Below are positions 40,217 to 49,635 of a stretch of 64,000 nt of DNA, piece by piece. Location of the stretch: NCBI RefSeq assembly GCF_000293785.1, contig NZ_AKZI01000036.1, positions 62,001 to 126,000 of the forward strand, in the 5' to 3' direction. Position 1 is the first letter of the stretch, and each line of letters opens with the position of its first letter. The DNA comes from Rhodovulum sp. PH10 (GTDB lineage Bacteria; Pseudomonadota; Alphaproteobacteria; Rhizobiales; Xanthobacteraceae). The position numbers and the translations under genes are program-made. The notes under the pieces are model-generated. The model saw only the letters and a list, made by a program, of their open reading frames with translations, was not told where the DNA came from and made no database searches.

Positions 40217-41011
40217 ATGCGGATCGCGACCTGGAACGTCAACTCGGTCAAGCAGCGGCTCGACCACCTGCTCGGCTGGCTCGACGAGACCAAGCCCGAC
40301 ATCGTCTGCCTGCAGGAGATCAAGTGCGTCGACGACGCGTTTCCACGCGAGGCGATCGAGGCGGCCGGCTACAATGTCGCGGTGCACGGGCAGAAGACGT
40401 TCAACGGCGTCGCCCTGCTCTCCCGCCGGCCGTTCGACGAGGTGACGCCGGGGCTGCCCGGCGAGCCGGAGGACGATCACGCGCGCTTCCTGGAAGGCGT
40501 GGTCTCGAGCGCCGACGGGGTGTTGCGAGTAGCCTGCCTCTATCTGCCGAACGGCAATCCGGTGGAGACGCCCAAATATCCCTACAAGCTGCGCTGGATG
40601 GACCGGCTGATCCGTTATGCCGAGGACCGGCTGGCGCTCGAGGAGCCGCTGGTGCTGGCCGGCGACTACAACGTGCTGCCGACGCCGGACGATGTGGCCA
40701 ATCCCGAGGCCTGGAGCAACGACGCGCTGTTTCTGCCGCAGACCCGGGAGCGGTTCTTTGCGCTGCGGGCGCTCGGCTTCACCGATGCGGTGCGAGCCTC
40801 GTCCGACCGCGCCGACCTCTACACCTTCTGGGATTACCAGGCCGGCTGCTGGCAGAAGAACATGGGGCTTCGCATCGACCACCTGATGCTGTCGCCGCAG
40901 GCGGCCGACCGGCTGGTCCGCACCGGAATCGACAAGCCGATGCGCGGACGCGAGAAACCGTCCGACCACGTGCCGGCGTGGTGCGAGCTGGACATGCAGG
41001 GAAAGGCCTGA
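40217..41011 (+). CDS. xth: Exodeoxyribonuclease III
   Basis: A 264-residue AP endonuclease/3'-exonuclease of the EEP family that acts in base-excision repair. Motifs are WNVNSVKQRL (metal-site N), LQEIKC (catalytic E), LAGDYNVLP (D and N) and the C-terminal SDHVPAWCEL (catalytic DH pair). The length is normal. It is convergent with the DUF1640 cluster, with only 27 bp between the stops, and a G/C hairpin occupies that space. Confidence 0.95.
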   Translation: MRIATWNVNSVKQRLDHLLGWLDETKPDIVCLQEIKCVDDAFPREAIEAAGYNVAVHGQKTFNGVALLSRRPFDEVTPGLPGEPEDDHARFLEGVVSSADGVLRVACLYLPNGNPVETPKYPYKLRWMDRLIRYAEDRLALEEPLVLAGDYNVLPTPDDVANPEAWSNDALFLPQTRERFFALRALGFTDAVRASSDRADLYTFWDYQAGCWQKNMGLRIDHLMLSPQAADRLVRTGIDKPMRGREKPSDHVPAWCELDMQGKA

Positions 41012-41017
41012 GCGGCA

Positions 41018-41036
41018 GCGCCCCGCGCGGGGGCGC
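41018..41036. terminator. Hairpin between convergent xth and the first DUF1640 gene
   Basis: GCGCCCC (41018-41024) pairs perfectly with GGGGCGC (41030-41036) around a five-base loop. There is no clear T-run on either strand, so termination activity is inferred from position only. Confidence 0.5.
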
Positions 41037-41038
41037 GA

Positions 41039-41413
41039 TCAGTTCAGCCGCTGGATCAGCGCCAACGCGCCGATGCCGGCGACCATCAAGGCCCCGAGCC
41101 GCACGGTGAGCTGCAGGCTCAGCCGCTCGATTTTTGCCTCGAGGCCGTCGATCCGGCCGGCGAGCGCAGCGTCACCCTCGCGGATCTTTGCCTCGAGCCT
41201 CGTTTCCAGGTTTTCGATTCGACCGTCGAGGCGGCCCTCCAGCGCCGATAGCGCAGCGGCGAGGTCGGTCTTGGTGACGAGCTCGACCATGATGAAGTCT
41301 CGGGCCGCCTCGGCATGGGCCTCGGCCTGCTCGCCCGGAATCCCGGCTTCGCGCAGCCGCTTGGAAAATCCGAGCGTATCGAAAGCGAACACCATTGCAA
41401 TCTCGTGGGTCAT
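41039..41413 (-). CDS. DUF1640/CCDC90-like coiled-coil membrane protein, copy 1
   Basis: A 124-residue protein. Residues 7-45 form the DUF1640 head (FDTLGFSKRLREAGIPGEQA). A coiled coil follows (about 47-95), then a C-terminal membrane helix (RLGALMVAGIGALALIQRLN). Compared with copy 3, its coil is 18 residues longer (one hendecad plus one heptad; LDGRIENLETR and GDAALAGRIDG). The family includes the mitochondrial MCUR1/CCDC90 proteins, which are anchored by the C-terminal helix. Its bacterial function is unknown. A second start (ATG at 41395, MVFAFDT) is equally possible. The 92-bp upstream segment is duplicated with the gene. Confidence 0.82.
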   Translation of the reverse strand: MTHEIAMVFAFDTLGFSKRLREAGIPGEQAEAHAEAARDFIMVELVTKTDLAAALSALEGRLDGRIENLETRLEAKIREGDAALAGRIDGLEAKIERLSLQLTVRLGALMVAGIGALALIQRLN

Positions 41414-41505
41414 CGAAACGACGATGCGCCCGAGAGTAGCACGGCTCGTCTGCCATCCGCAGCGGTGGTCGGTGACGGCCGCCCCTCCGAGTGGTCGCCA
41501 AAAAA

Positions 41506-41892
41506 TCAGTTCAGCCGCTGGATCAGCGCCAGCGCGCCGATGCCGGCGACCATCAAGGCGCCGAGCCGCACGGTGAGCTGCAGGCTCAGCCGCTCGATTT
41601 TTGCCTCCAGCGCAGCGTCGCCCTCGCGGATCTTTGCCTCGAGCCTCGATTCCAAGCCGTCGATCCGTCCGGCGAGGGCAGCATCGCCTTCACGGATTTT
41701 TGCCTCGAGCCGGCCTTCCAGTGCGGAGAGCGCCGCGGCGAGGTCGGTCTTGGTGACGAGCTCGACCATGATGAAGTCTCGGGCCGCCTCGGCATGGGCC
41801 TCGGCCTGCTCGCCCGGAATCCCGGCTTCGCGCAGCCGCTTGGAGTATCCGAGCGTATCGAAAGCGAACACCATCTCAATCTCGCGGGTCAT
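41506..41892 (-). CDS. DUF1640/CCDC90-like coiled-coil membrane protein, copy 2
   Basis: A 128-residue paralogue, nearly identical to copies 1 and 3 in the head (MVFAFDTLGYSKRLREAGIP) and tail. Its coil is the longest. The 22-residue (two-hendecad) unit LEAKIREGDAALAGRIDGLESR is followed by a second LEAKIREGDAAL. The coil directly joins the C-terminal helix, which ends in ALIQRLN. Same topology as copy 1. A start at the internal ATG (41874) is also possible. The gap to copy 1 is 92 bp and conserved, so each copy may have its own promoter. Confidence 0.82.
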   Translation of the reverse strand: MTREIEMVFAFDTLGYSKRLREAGIPGEQAEAHAEAARDFIMVELVTKTDLAAALSALEGRLEAKIREGDAALAGRIDGLESRLEAKIREGDAALEAKIERLSLQLTVRLGALMVAGIGALALIQRLN

Positions 41893-41984
41893 CGAAACGG
41901 CGATGTGCCCGAGAGTAGCACGGCTCGCCCGGTGGCCGCAGCGGTGGTCGGTGCCGGCCGCCCGTCCGAGTGGTCGCCAAAAAA

Positions 41985-42305
41985 TCAGTGCAGCCGCTGG
42001 ATCAGCGCCAGCGCGCCGATGCCGGCGACCATCAAGGCGCCGAGCCGCACGGTGAGCTGCAGGCTCAGCCGCTCGATCTTTGCCTCCAGCGCAGCATCAC
42101 CCTCGCGGATCTTTGCCTCGAGCCGGCCCTCCAGCGCAGAGAGTGCGGCGGCGAGGTCGGTCTTGGTGACGAGCTCGACCATGATGAAGTCTCGGGCCGC
42201 CTCGGCATGGGCCTCGGCCTGCTCTCCCGGCATCCCGGCTTCGCGCAGCCGCTTGGAATATCCGAGCGTATCGAAAGCGAACACCATCTCAATCTCGCGG
42301 GTCAT
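41985..42305 (-). CDS. DUF1640/CCDC90-like coiled-coil membrane protein, copy 3
   Basis: A 106-residue paralogue with the shortest coil, one LEAKIREGDAAL unit only. Head and transmembrane tail match the others, except that the last residue is His rather than Asn. It lies upstream of copies 1 and 2 in transcription order and downstream of the ExoR-like gene after about 115 bp. The three genes probably arose by tandem duplication followed by gain or loss of coil units. An alternative start is ATG 42287. Confidence 0.82.
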   Translation of the reverse strand: MTREIEMVFAFDTLGYSKRLREAGMPGEQAEAHAEAARDFIMVELVTKTDLAAALSALEGRLEAKIREGDAALEAKIERLSLQLTVRLGALMVAGIGALALIQRLH

Positions 42306-42421
42306 CGAAACGACGATGCGCCCGAGAATAGCACGGCTGGCAGAACGGCTCGCGCGCCATCCGCAGCGACCGGCCGAAACCGCGAACGGTCACCGGGTCC
42401 GACCGCTCGACTGCCGCCCGA

Positions 42422-43912
42422 TCACTCCCGGCGGCCGCCGCGGATCCAGCGCTCGATGTAGGTCAGCGCGGTCGCCCGCTCGTCGTCGGTCGCCTGCTTG
42501 AAGGCGGCGGACTGCAGGTCGGTGATCCAGGTCTCCTGCGGGCTCGCCGCGTCGCGCGCGAGCGTCAGCCACATCAGGCCGCGGGCGCCCTGGCGGGGCA
42601 GCGATTCGCCCTTGAACAGCATCGCGCCGAGCACCGCCTGCGCCTGATACTGGCCCTTGTTGGCGGCGAGCTGCAGCCACCGCGCGGCGAGCCGCGAGTC
42701 CTTCACCCCGCCGGTGCCCTCGAGATACATCCGGCCGAGGTGATACTGCGCATCCGCGTCGCCGAAATAGGACGCGGCATAGGTGAACATCTCGCGGGCA
42801 CGGTCGGGGTCGGCCTTCACGCTCGACTTCGGGATGCCGTCGAGGAAATAGGTGCCGAGCTGGACGAAGGAATTGGAGACGAAGCGGGCGCGCGGCGTGC
42901 CCGGGGCCTCGTCCGCATGGGCGTCGGCGACCTCGCGGAAATACTCGAAGGCACGCAGCTCGTCGCGCTTCACGCCGTCGCCGTCGGCATACATGCGGCC
43001 GAGCTTCCACTGGGCGATCGGGTGACCGCTCGAGGCGGCGTATTCGAGCGCGCGCACGCCGCTCTTGGTGTCGCCGGCGAGCAGGGCCTGGGCGCCCGAG
43101 CGAAACGCCTCGACGGCGGTGAGCTGCGCGGTCGGCGGCTGCAGCACGTCCGGGCGGATCGTCGAGGAGTTTTGCAGAGGCGATACGCCGCGCGGAAACA
43201 GGTCGACGCTGACGGCCGGCGCGAGCTCCGCCGTCGTGGTCCGATTTCCATCGAACGCCCGCGCACCGCCGAGCCCGACACCGAGCCCCACCGCAATCAG
43301 CAGGGCCACACCACACACCGTCCGCATGACACGACTTCTCGAACGCGACTGCCGGCCCGCCGGCGGAACCACCGCACGCCGGACCAGATCCTGAGCACAA
43401 TTCCACAAATGAGCGGACACCGGAGCCGGCACCCGTCCTTGCCGCACGGCCTCCTGCGCGGAGGTTTCCCGCATCGGCGACTCGGCAGCGCGGCCCTCTG
43501 CGGCGCGGCCTTCGGCGGCGCTGCGGGCGGCGAGGCGGCGCGCCATACGTGCGGCGAGCCCGGAAGGATGACGCTCGAACACTGGATCCACCCGATCGAA
43601 ATCCCGATCGAAGCCCTCGATACCGGAAGCCGCCGCACCGTCCCGATGCAGCCCAGAATTGGTCCTCGCGGTCGCGGCCGCAATGTCCTGCGTCGTGATT
43701 CGACCGTCGTCGACGGTCACAAATTCGCGATCATCGATGTCGTAGGAGACGGCGGCGTGCGAAGGGCGCGCCGCGGCCCGGCCGCTCCCGGCCGCCGCGG
43801 GCGGAGCGGACGTGTCGCCGGCGACGAGCGCTTCGTGCACGCGACCGCTCTCGGTCGAATGCCGACGCAGCTCGATGTCGTCCGTCCTGGCGTCCATCGT
43901 CCTGCCGTCCAT
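42422..43912 (-). CDS. ExoR-like Sel1-repeat periplasmic regulator, with possible N-terminal extension
   Basis: The C-terminal about 270 residues match rhizobial ExoR, a periplasmic repressor of the ExoS/ChvI two-component system. They contain Sel1-like repeats (ALEYAASSGHPIAQWKLGRMYADG, DADAQYHLGRMYLEGTGG). A membrane or signal segment MRTVCGVALLIAVGLGVGLG begins at ATG 43327 and leads to GARAF, a plausible cleavage site. The classical start would be 43327 (301 residues). However, the frame stays open well upstream with coherent sequence (YDIDDREFVTVDDGRIT, AARMARRLAARS, AEGRAAEGRAAE), so I extend it to ATG 43912, with the start uncertain. The exact start decides whether the protein is secreted or membrane-anchored. 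Confidence 0.68.
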   Translation of the reverse strand: MDGRTMDARTDDIELRRHSTESGRVHEALVAGDTSAPPAAAGSGRAAARPSHAAVSYDIDDREFVTVDDGRITTQDIAAATARTNSGLHRDGAAASGIEGFDRDFDRVDPVFERHPSGLAARMARRLAARSAAEGRAAEGRAAESPMRETSAQEAVRQGRVPAPVSAHLWNCAQDLVRRAVVPPAGRQSRSRSRVMRTVCGVALLIAVGLGVGLGGARAFDGNRTTTAELAPAVSVDLFPRGVSPLQNSSTIRPDVLQPPTAQLTAVEAFRSGAQALLAGDTKSGVRALEYAASSGHPIAQWKLGRMYADGDGVKRDELRAFEYFREVADAHADEAPGTPRARFVSNSFVQLGTYFLDGIPKSSVKADPDRAREMFTYAASYFGDADAQYHLGRMYLEGTGGVKDSRLAARWLQLAANKGQYQAQAVLGAMLFKGESLPRQGARGLMWLTLARDAASPQETWITDLQSAAFKQATDDERATALTYIERWIRGGRRE

Positions 43913-44202
43913 GCGCGTCACGTCCCGATCCGGTGCTCCGTGCGACGAGAATTCCGTCGGCCCTTTCACGTTCCGGACATGCTCGAGATCGTGTTCGGGT
44001 GTGGCGGAATATGGGCGTTTCGCGTGATCGTACCCCCGCTCACGGAAATGTTGGCACGATGTTGCCGGTGTGACACACGTTGTGGCGGGGGATACACGTC
44101 GCTGACCCCGGTGAGAATGTTCGCCGAACCGCCTTCGGACTGCGAGCAGTCTCGCGCGAAATGCTCTCCGAACCCTCGAGCACACCGCGCGTAAACGACG
44201 AG

Positions 44203-44868
44203 ATGACGAAACCATCCATCAACCGAATCGCGCCGCCCGGCGCGGCCGCCCGAATCCCGGGCTCTCCGGTGCCGCTCTCCCGCGCCTTCTTCGATCGCAG
44301 CGTGCATCTCGTCGCGCCCGACCTGATCGGCACGACGCTGCTGGTCGACGGCGTCGGCGGGACGATCGTCGAGGTCGAGGCGTATCACCATACGGACCCG
44401 GCGGCGCACAGCTTTCGCGGAAAAACCCCGCGCAACGCGGTGATGTTCGGACCGCCGGGCCACGCCTATGTCTACCGCTCCTACGGCATGCACTGGTGCG
44501 TCAACGCGGTGTGCGAGGCGGAGGGCGAGGCGAGCGCGGTGCTGATCCGCGCGATCGCGCCGACCGTCGGGCTCGACCGCATGCGCGAGCGGCGGGGCTG
44601 CGAGGACGTGCGGCTGCTGTGTGCGGGTCCTGGGCGGATCTGCGAGGCGCTCGGCATCACGCGGGCGCTCGACGGCCATCCGCTCGACGCGCCGCCCTTC
44701 GTCGTCCTCGCCCGCGAAAAACCGGTCGAGATCGTGACGGGGCCGCGAATCGGCATCACCAAGGCGGCCGAGCTGCCGTGGCGCTACGGGCTGAAGGGCT
44801 CGAAGTTCTTTTCACGGCCGTTCGAGCCGGCTCGCCGATCGGCACCTGCCCCGCCGAACGAGCGGTGA
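44203..44868 (+). CDS. mpg: DNA-3-methyladenine glycosylase (AAG/MPG family)
   Basis: A 221-residue base-excision glycosylase that removes alkylated purines. Family motifs include [22 protein letters not shown] with the catalytic Glu, [20 protein letters not shown] and [15 protein letters not shown]. The ATG at 44203 fits the family; in-frame ATGs at 44080 and 44161 add unrelated sequence. It is divergent from the ExoR-like gene over about 290 bp and convergent with the PII gene. Confidence 0.92.
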   Translation: MTKPSINRIAPPGAAARIPGSPVPLSRAFFDRSVHLVAPDLIGTTLLVDGVGGTIVEVEAYHHTDPAAHSFRGKTPRNAVMFGPPGHAYVYRSYGMHWCVNAVCEAEGEASAVLIRAIAPTVGLDRMRERRGCEDVRLLCAGPGRICEALGITRALDGHPLDAPPFVVLAREKPVEIVTGPRIGITKAAELPWRYGLKGSKFFSRPFEPARRSAPAPPNER

Positions 44869-44928
44869 CGAGCGACCGGCCGGTCTTTACGCAGGCGCGC
44901 CAACACGCACGCCCGGCCACCGAGGCGC

Positions 44929-44947
44929 CAGGGGCCCGACGCCCCTG
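44929..44947. terminator. Hairpin between convergent mpg and the PII gene
   Basis: CAGGGGC (44929-44935) and GCCCCTG (44941-44947) form a perfect seven-bp stem with a five-base loop. It lies about midway between the two stop codons. No T-run follows, so its function is inferred from position. Confidence 0.5.
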
Positions 44948-44990
44948 CCCTCGCTCGCCTCACCGCACGGCGCGCAAAAAAGCCGCCGGA

Positions 44991-45464
<474 letters not shown>

Positions 45465-45522
45465 CTAAGCGAAATGTGGCGCCCCTCCCCGCCTTTCGCG
45501 GGCCGGGAGGGAGCGGCCGGGG

Positions 45523-48291
45523 TCATTCCGCGTCCTTCAGCCGCTCCAGCGCCTCGACGAACTTGGCGCGGCGGGCGACCGCCTCCTCGCGCTTCTCGCG
45601 CTCGCCCTCGACCACCTCGTCGGGGGCACGGGCAACGAAGTCCGGGTTGCCGAGCTTGCCGTCGACGCGGCGGATGTCCGCCTCGGCCTTGGCCTGCTCC
45701 TTGACGAGGCGGGCGCGCTCGGCGGCGATGTCGATCACCCCGGCGAGCGGGATCGCCGCCACCTCGCCGCGCACCACGAGCTGCACCGAGCCGCGCGGGG
45801 TCGCCGCCGCCGAGCCGATCTCGGAGAGCCGCGCCAGCCGCCGGATGAACTCGCCCCAGCGCCCGGCCCGCTCCGCGGTGGCGGCGGAGCCGGTCAGCAC
45901 CAGCGGCAGCAGGGTCGCCGGCGGCACGTTCATCTCGGCACGCACCGAGCGAATCGCCGTGACGAGGTCGATCACCCAGCCGATCTCGGCCTCCGCCTCC
46001 GGATCGTCGAGCCCTTCCGGCGCCGGCCAGTCGGCGAGCGCCAGCATGCTCTGGCGGGCGGCGTTGCCTTCCGCCGTGACGGCCCACAGCTCCTCCGTCA
46101 CGAACGGCATGAACGGGTGCAGGAGCTTCAGGATCTCGTCGCGGACATGGGCGACCATCGCCCGCGTGCCGTCCTTCTCGGGCCCGTCCGGCCCGGTCAG
46201 CACGGGCTTGGCCAGCTCGAGATACCAGTCGCAATAGACGTTCCACACGAAGCGATAGACCGCTCCGGCCGCCTCGTTGAACTTGTAGGCCTCGAGCGCC
46301 TCGGTGGTCTCGCGCACCGCGCGCGACAGCTCGTGGCCGATCCAGCGGTCGAGCGTGCTCTCGGCCTTCGCCGGGTCGAAGCCCTTTACCGTGGCGCAGC
46401 CGTTCAGCTCGGCGAACCGGCAGGCGTTCCAGAGCTTGGTCGCAAAGTTGCGGTAGCCCTCGACGCGCGACTTCGCGAGCTTGATGTCGCGGCCCTGCGC
46501 CGCCATCGCGGCGAGCGTGAAGCGCAGCGCGTCGGCGCCGTAGGCGTCGATCAGCTCCAGCGGGTCGATCACGTTGCCCTTGGACTTCGACATCTTCTGG
46601 CCGCGCTCGTCGCGCACCAGCGCATGGATGTAGACGGTCTTGAACGGGACCTCGTCCATGAAGTGAAGACCCATCATCATCATCCTGGCGACCCAGAAGA
46701 AAATGATGTCGAACCCGGTCACGAGCACGCTCGTCGGGTAATAGCGCTTCACCTCCGGCACGTCGTCCGGCCAGCCGAGCGTGGAGAACGGCCACAGCGC
46801 CGAGGAGAACCAGGTGTCGAGCACGTCCTCGTCGCGCGTCAGGAAGGGCGCACGGCTCTCGGGATCGAGCGCCATGTCGTGGCCTTCCATCGGCGTGATC
46901 GCCTCGGTCTCGGCGTAATAGGCGAGCGCGCGGGCGACCGCCTCCTCCTCCGTCTCGGCGACGAACACCTTTCCGTCCGGCCCATACCAGGCCGGGATCT
47001 GATGGCCCCACCACAGCTGGCGCGAGATGCACCACGGCTGGATATTTTCCATCCACTCGAAATAGGTCTTTTCCCAGGTCTTCGGCACGAACACCGTGTC
47101 GCCGCTCTTCACCGCCTCGATGGCGCGCACCGCCAGCGCCTTGGCGTTGACGTACCACTGGTCGGTGAGGAACGGCTCGATCACCGCGCCGGAGCGGTCG
47201 CCGTGCGGCACCATGTGGGTGTGCGGCTCGATCTTCTCGAGCAGGCCGATCGCCTCCAGCCGCTCGACGATCTTCTTGCGCGCCTCGAAGCGGTCGAGCC
47301 CGTGCAGCGCGATCGTCTCGCGCAAAGCCTCGGAGACCGGCACGCCGTCGAGAAACGCCTCGTTCTCGGCGAGGTCGAGCCGCGCCTCGGTGTCGAGCAC
47401 GCTGATCAGCGGCAGGTGGTGCCGGCGGCCGACCTCGAAGTCGTTGAAGTCGTGCGCCGGGGTGATCTTCACCGCGCCGGTGCCCTTCTCGGGATCGGAA
47501 TAGCTGTCGGCAACGATCGGGATGCGGCGGCCGACCAGCGGCAGCACGACGTATTTACCGACCAGATGCTTGTAACGCTCGTCGTCCGGATGCACCGCCA
47601 CCGCGGTGTCGCCCAGCATGGTCTCCGGCCGGGTGGTGGCGACGGTGATGAAGGTGTCCTCCATCTCGTCTACCGGATACTGAATGTGCCACAGATGGCC
47701 CTTCACCTCGACCTGCTGCACCTCGAGATCGGAGATCGCGGTGAGCAGCTTCGGGTCCCAGTTGACCAGCCGCTTGTCCTTGTAGATCAGCCCCTCTTCG
47801 TAGAGCCGGACGAACACCTTCAGCACGGCGCGGGACAAGCCCTCGTCCATGGTGAAGCGCTCGCGCGACCAGTCGCAGGAGGCGCCGAGCCGGCGCAGCT
47901 GCTCGACGATGGTGCCGCCCGATTCCGCCTTCCAGGCCCACACCCGCTCGAGGAATTTTTCGCGCCCCATGTCGCGGCGGGACGGCTCCTGGCGGGCGGC
48001 GAGCTGGCGCTCGACCACCATCTGGGTGGCGATGCCGGCATGGTCCATGCCGGGCTGCCACAGCACGTCCTTGCCGCGCATGCGCTCGAACCGCACCAGC
48101 ACGTCCTGCAGCGTGTTGTTGAGCGCGTGGCCCATGTGCAGCGAGCCGGTGACGTTGGGCGGCGGAATGACCAGGCAATACGGCGCGGCCTTGCGGCGCT
48201 CGGGGCGGCCGGCGCGGAACGCCTCGGCGTCCTCCCAGGCGGCGGAGATGCGGTCCTCGATGGCGGCGGGCTGGTAGGTCTTCTCGATCAT
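45523..48291 (-). CDS. valS: Valyl-tRNA synthetase
   Basis: A 922-residue class I synthetase with HIGH in [15 protein letters not shown] (about 43-57), an editing CP1 domain and [12 protein letters not shown] (about 558-569). The protein ends in a tRNA-binding coiled coil rich in Glu, Lys and Arg. ATG at 48291 starts [14 protein letters not shown], as in related ValRS. It is preceded by popZ and tolC on the same strand, the usual order. Confidence 0.96.
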   Translation of the reverse strand: MIEKTYQPAAIEDRISAAWEDAEAFRAGRPERRKAAPYCLVIPPPNVTGSLHMGHALNNTLQDVLVRFERMRGKDVLWQPGMDHAGIATQMVVERQLAARQEPSRRDMGREKFLERVWAWKAESGGTIVEQLRRLGASCDWSRERFTMDEGLSRAVLKVFVRLYEEGLIYKDKRLVNWDPKLLTAISDLEVQQVEVKGHLWHIQYPVDEMEDTFITVATTRPETMLGDTAVAVHPDDERYKHLVGKYVVLPLVGRRIPIVADSYSDPEKGTGAVKITPAHDFNDFEVGRRHHLPLISVLDTEARLDLAENEAFLDGVPVSEALRETIALHGLDRFEARKKIVERLEAIGLLEKIEPHTHMVPHGDRSGAVIEPFLTDQWYVNAKALAVRAIEAVKSGDTVFVPKTWEKTYFEWMENIQPWCISRQLWWGHQIPAWYGPDGKVFVAETEEEAVARALAYYAETEAITPMEGHDMALDPESRAPFLTRDEDVLDTWFSSALWPFSTLGWPDDVPEVKRYYPTSVLVTGFDIIFFWVARMMMMGLHFMDEVPFKTVYIHALVRDERGQKMSKSKGNVIDPLELIDAYGADALRFTLAAMAAQGRDIKLAKSRVEGYRNFATKLWNACRFAELNGCATVKGFDPAKAESTLDRWIGHELSRAVRETTEALEAYKFNEAAGAVYRFVWNVYCDWYLELAKPVLTGPDGPEKDGTRAMVAHVRDEILKLLHPFMPFVTEELWAVTAEGNAARQSMLALADWPAPEGLDDPEAEAEIGWVIDLVTAIRSVRAEMNVPPATLLPLVLTGSAATAERAGRWGEFIRRLARLSEIGSAAATPRGSVQLVVRGEVAAIPLAGVIDIAAERARLVKEQAKAEADIRRVDGKLGNPDFVARAPDEVVEGEREKREEAVARRAKFVEALERLKDAE

Positions 48292-48437
48292 CTCGCGGGT
48301 TTCCGTGGCAGGAGCGGTACAAAGCGCCGCGGCCCCCGGCGTGTCAACGCCCGGTCCCGTGTCGCTCGCGTCGCGTCCATGGGTTCGGTGGGTTCGTGTC
48401 GGTGGCGGGCCGGCGGCCGCTCGAAGCCTCCGGCCGG

Positions 48438-49232
48438 TCAGCTGCGGCCGCGCGACACGCGCTCGATCTCGGCGCGCACCATCCGCTCGACCATCTGCGG
48501 CAGATTGTCGTCGAGCCACGCCTTCAGCATCGGCCGCAGCATCTCGCGGACCAAATCCTCGAGGGTGCGGGCGTTCTGCACCAGGACGGTCTGGGCGAGC
48601 GTGTTGAAGGCGGAATCGATCGCCGCCGAGCTCGCGGCCGACAACAGCGGGCCGTCGCTGCCCGAACGGCCGCTCGAATGGCTACCCGGATGCCCGCCCG
48701 AATGGCCGCCCTCCGCCGCGTGCGGGCGAGGCTCGGACGACTGCTCCGCCGGCCGCTCGGCGGCGCGCGGCGCGGGCTCCGGCTTGTCGTCCCAGCCGGG
48801 CTCGCTGAACATCACGTCCGGCTTGCCGTCGATCGTGCGGAACGCCGGACCGGGGGTGCGCATCGCCTCGGTCAGCTCCAGGATGTCCTCGGACGGCGGC
48901 GGGGGCTCCTCGGCCTTCGGCGGCTCGGGCTCCGGAGCGGGCGCGGGCTCCGGCTCCTCCGGCTCGGGCGCGGCGTCGAAGCTCGCGAACAGGGCGTCGA
49001 TGTCGTCCTGGCTGTTGGTGGCGGACGGGTCGGAGGCGGTCGGCGGCGGCGCCGGCTTGACGGCCGCCGGCTTGGACGCCGCGCCGGGTGCGGGACCGGG
49101 TGCGGGCGCCTCGGCCGCCGGCGCGGAGGGCTTCGCCGCGGCCTTGCCGGTATCGTCGTCGGCGATGATCCGCCGGATGGAGGCGAGGATCTCCTCCATC
49201 GACGGCTCTTGAGCCTTGGCCGGTTGGTTCAT
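48438..49232 (-). CDS. popZ: Polar organizing protein PopZ (DUF2497)
   Basis: A 264-residue PopZ, the polar scaffold that anchors the ParB-parS centromere. The N-terminal helix reads [19 protein letters not shown]. The C-terminal oligomerisation helices are [20 protein letters not shown] and [17 protein letters not shown]. The middle 150 residues are a Pro/Glu/Ala-rich disordered linker, longer than in Caulobacter PopZ (177 residues in total). Located between tolC and valS, as in most Hyphomicrobiales. Confidence 0.92.
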   Translation of the reverse strand: MNQPAKAQEPSMEEILASIRRIIADDDTGKAAAKPSAPAAEAPAPGPAPGAASKPAAVKPAPPPTASDPSATNSQDDIDALFASFDAAPEPEEPEPAPAPEPEPPKAEEPPPPSEDILELTEAMRTPGPAFRTIDGKPDVMFSEPGWDDKPEPAPRAAERPAEQSSEPRPHAAEGGHSGGHPGSHSSGRSGSDGPLLSAASSAAIDSAFNTLAQTVLVQNARTLEDLVREMLRPMLKAWLDDNLPQMVERMVRAEIERVSRGRS

Positions 49233-49635
49233 GCGCTTCGTTCCCGCTCCCGGGCGCTCCGGACGTACCGATGGCCGGACGATCGCCTCGACGTCGACCC
49301 CGCTCGGTCACTCGAACGGCGCCTGCGCCCGAAACGCTCCGGACCTCGACGCGAAGCGTATCTCACGCGACCCTTGACCCGGTTCGACGACGCTCGAGAA
49401 CGCTCCGAATCCGACGAATCATCGCCGCTCGGCTCTGCCGAGTATGGAGACGGGGCGAGGATACGCAAGCAAAGTAAAGGTTTTACGCCCACTTCATTGT
49501 GTCCGCGAAAAACTCGCGCGAGTTTCGTGGACCGCTTTTCTCCTGCGTCGTCCGAGCGGGCCCGTTCTCGGCCCCGCCCGAAGCTCGGTCCGCCCTCTGC
49601 CCGCCGGGCCCGGGCCGGACCGATCCGGCCCGCGT
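49233..49635. other. popZ-tolC intergenic region with palindrome and hairpin
   Basis: No gene is visible. A small palindrome GTAAAGGTTTTAC is at 49474-49486. A longer imperfect hairpin lies at 49501-49532 (GTCCGCGAAAAACTCG against CGAGTTTCGTGGAC). The hairpin is placed after tolC on the minus strand and could end tolC transcription; the AT-richer stretch holding the palindrome is a plausible popZ promoter. Confidence 0.45.

Larger units (their letters stand above)
41039..42330 (-). repeat. Tandem triplication of a gene plus upstream segment
   Basis: Stop-to-stop distances are 467 and 479 bp. The 92-bp spacers between copies 3/2 and 2/1 are the same length and nearly the same sequence (both contain GCACGGCTCG and AGTGGTCGCCAAAAAATCAG). 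Only the coiled-coil section differs in length. This is the largest tandem repeat in the window. Confidence 0.93.

Noticed and set aside
43913-44202. Further upstream extension of the ExoR-like frame to 44215
   Set aside because: The translation loses coherence (Arg, Ser and Cys-rich), the DNA becomes promoter-like, and it would overlap the start of mpg on the other strand.
49271-49477. Small plus-strand open frame in the popZ-tolC gap
   Set aside because: Arg-rich translation, no ribosome-binding site and no codon bias.
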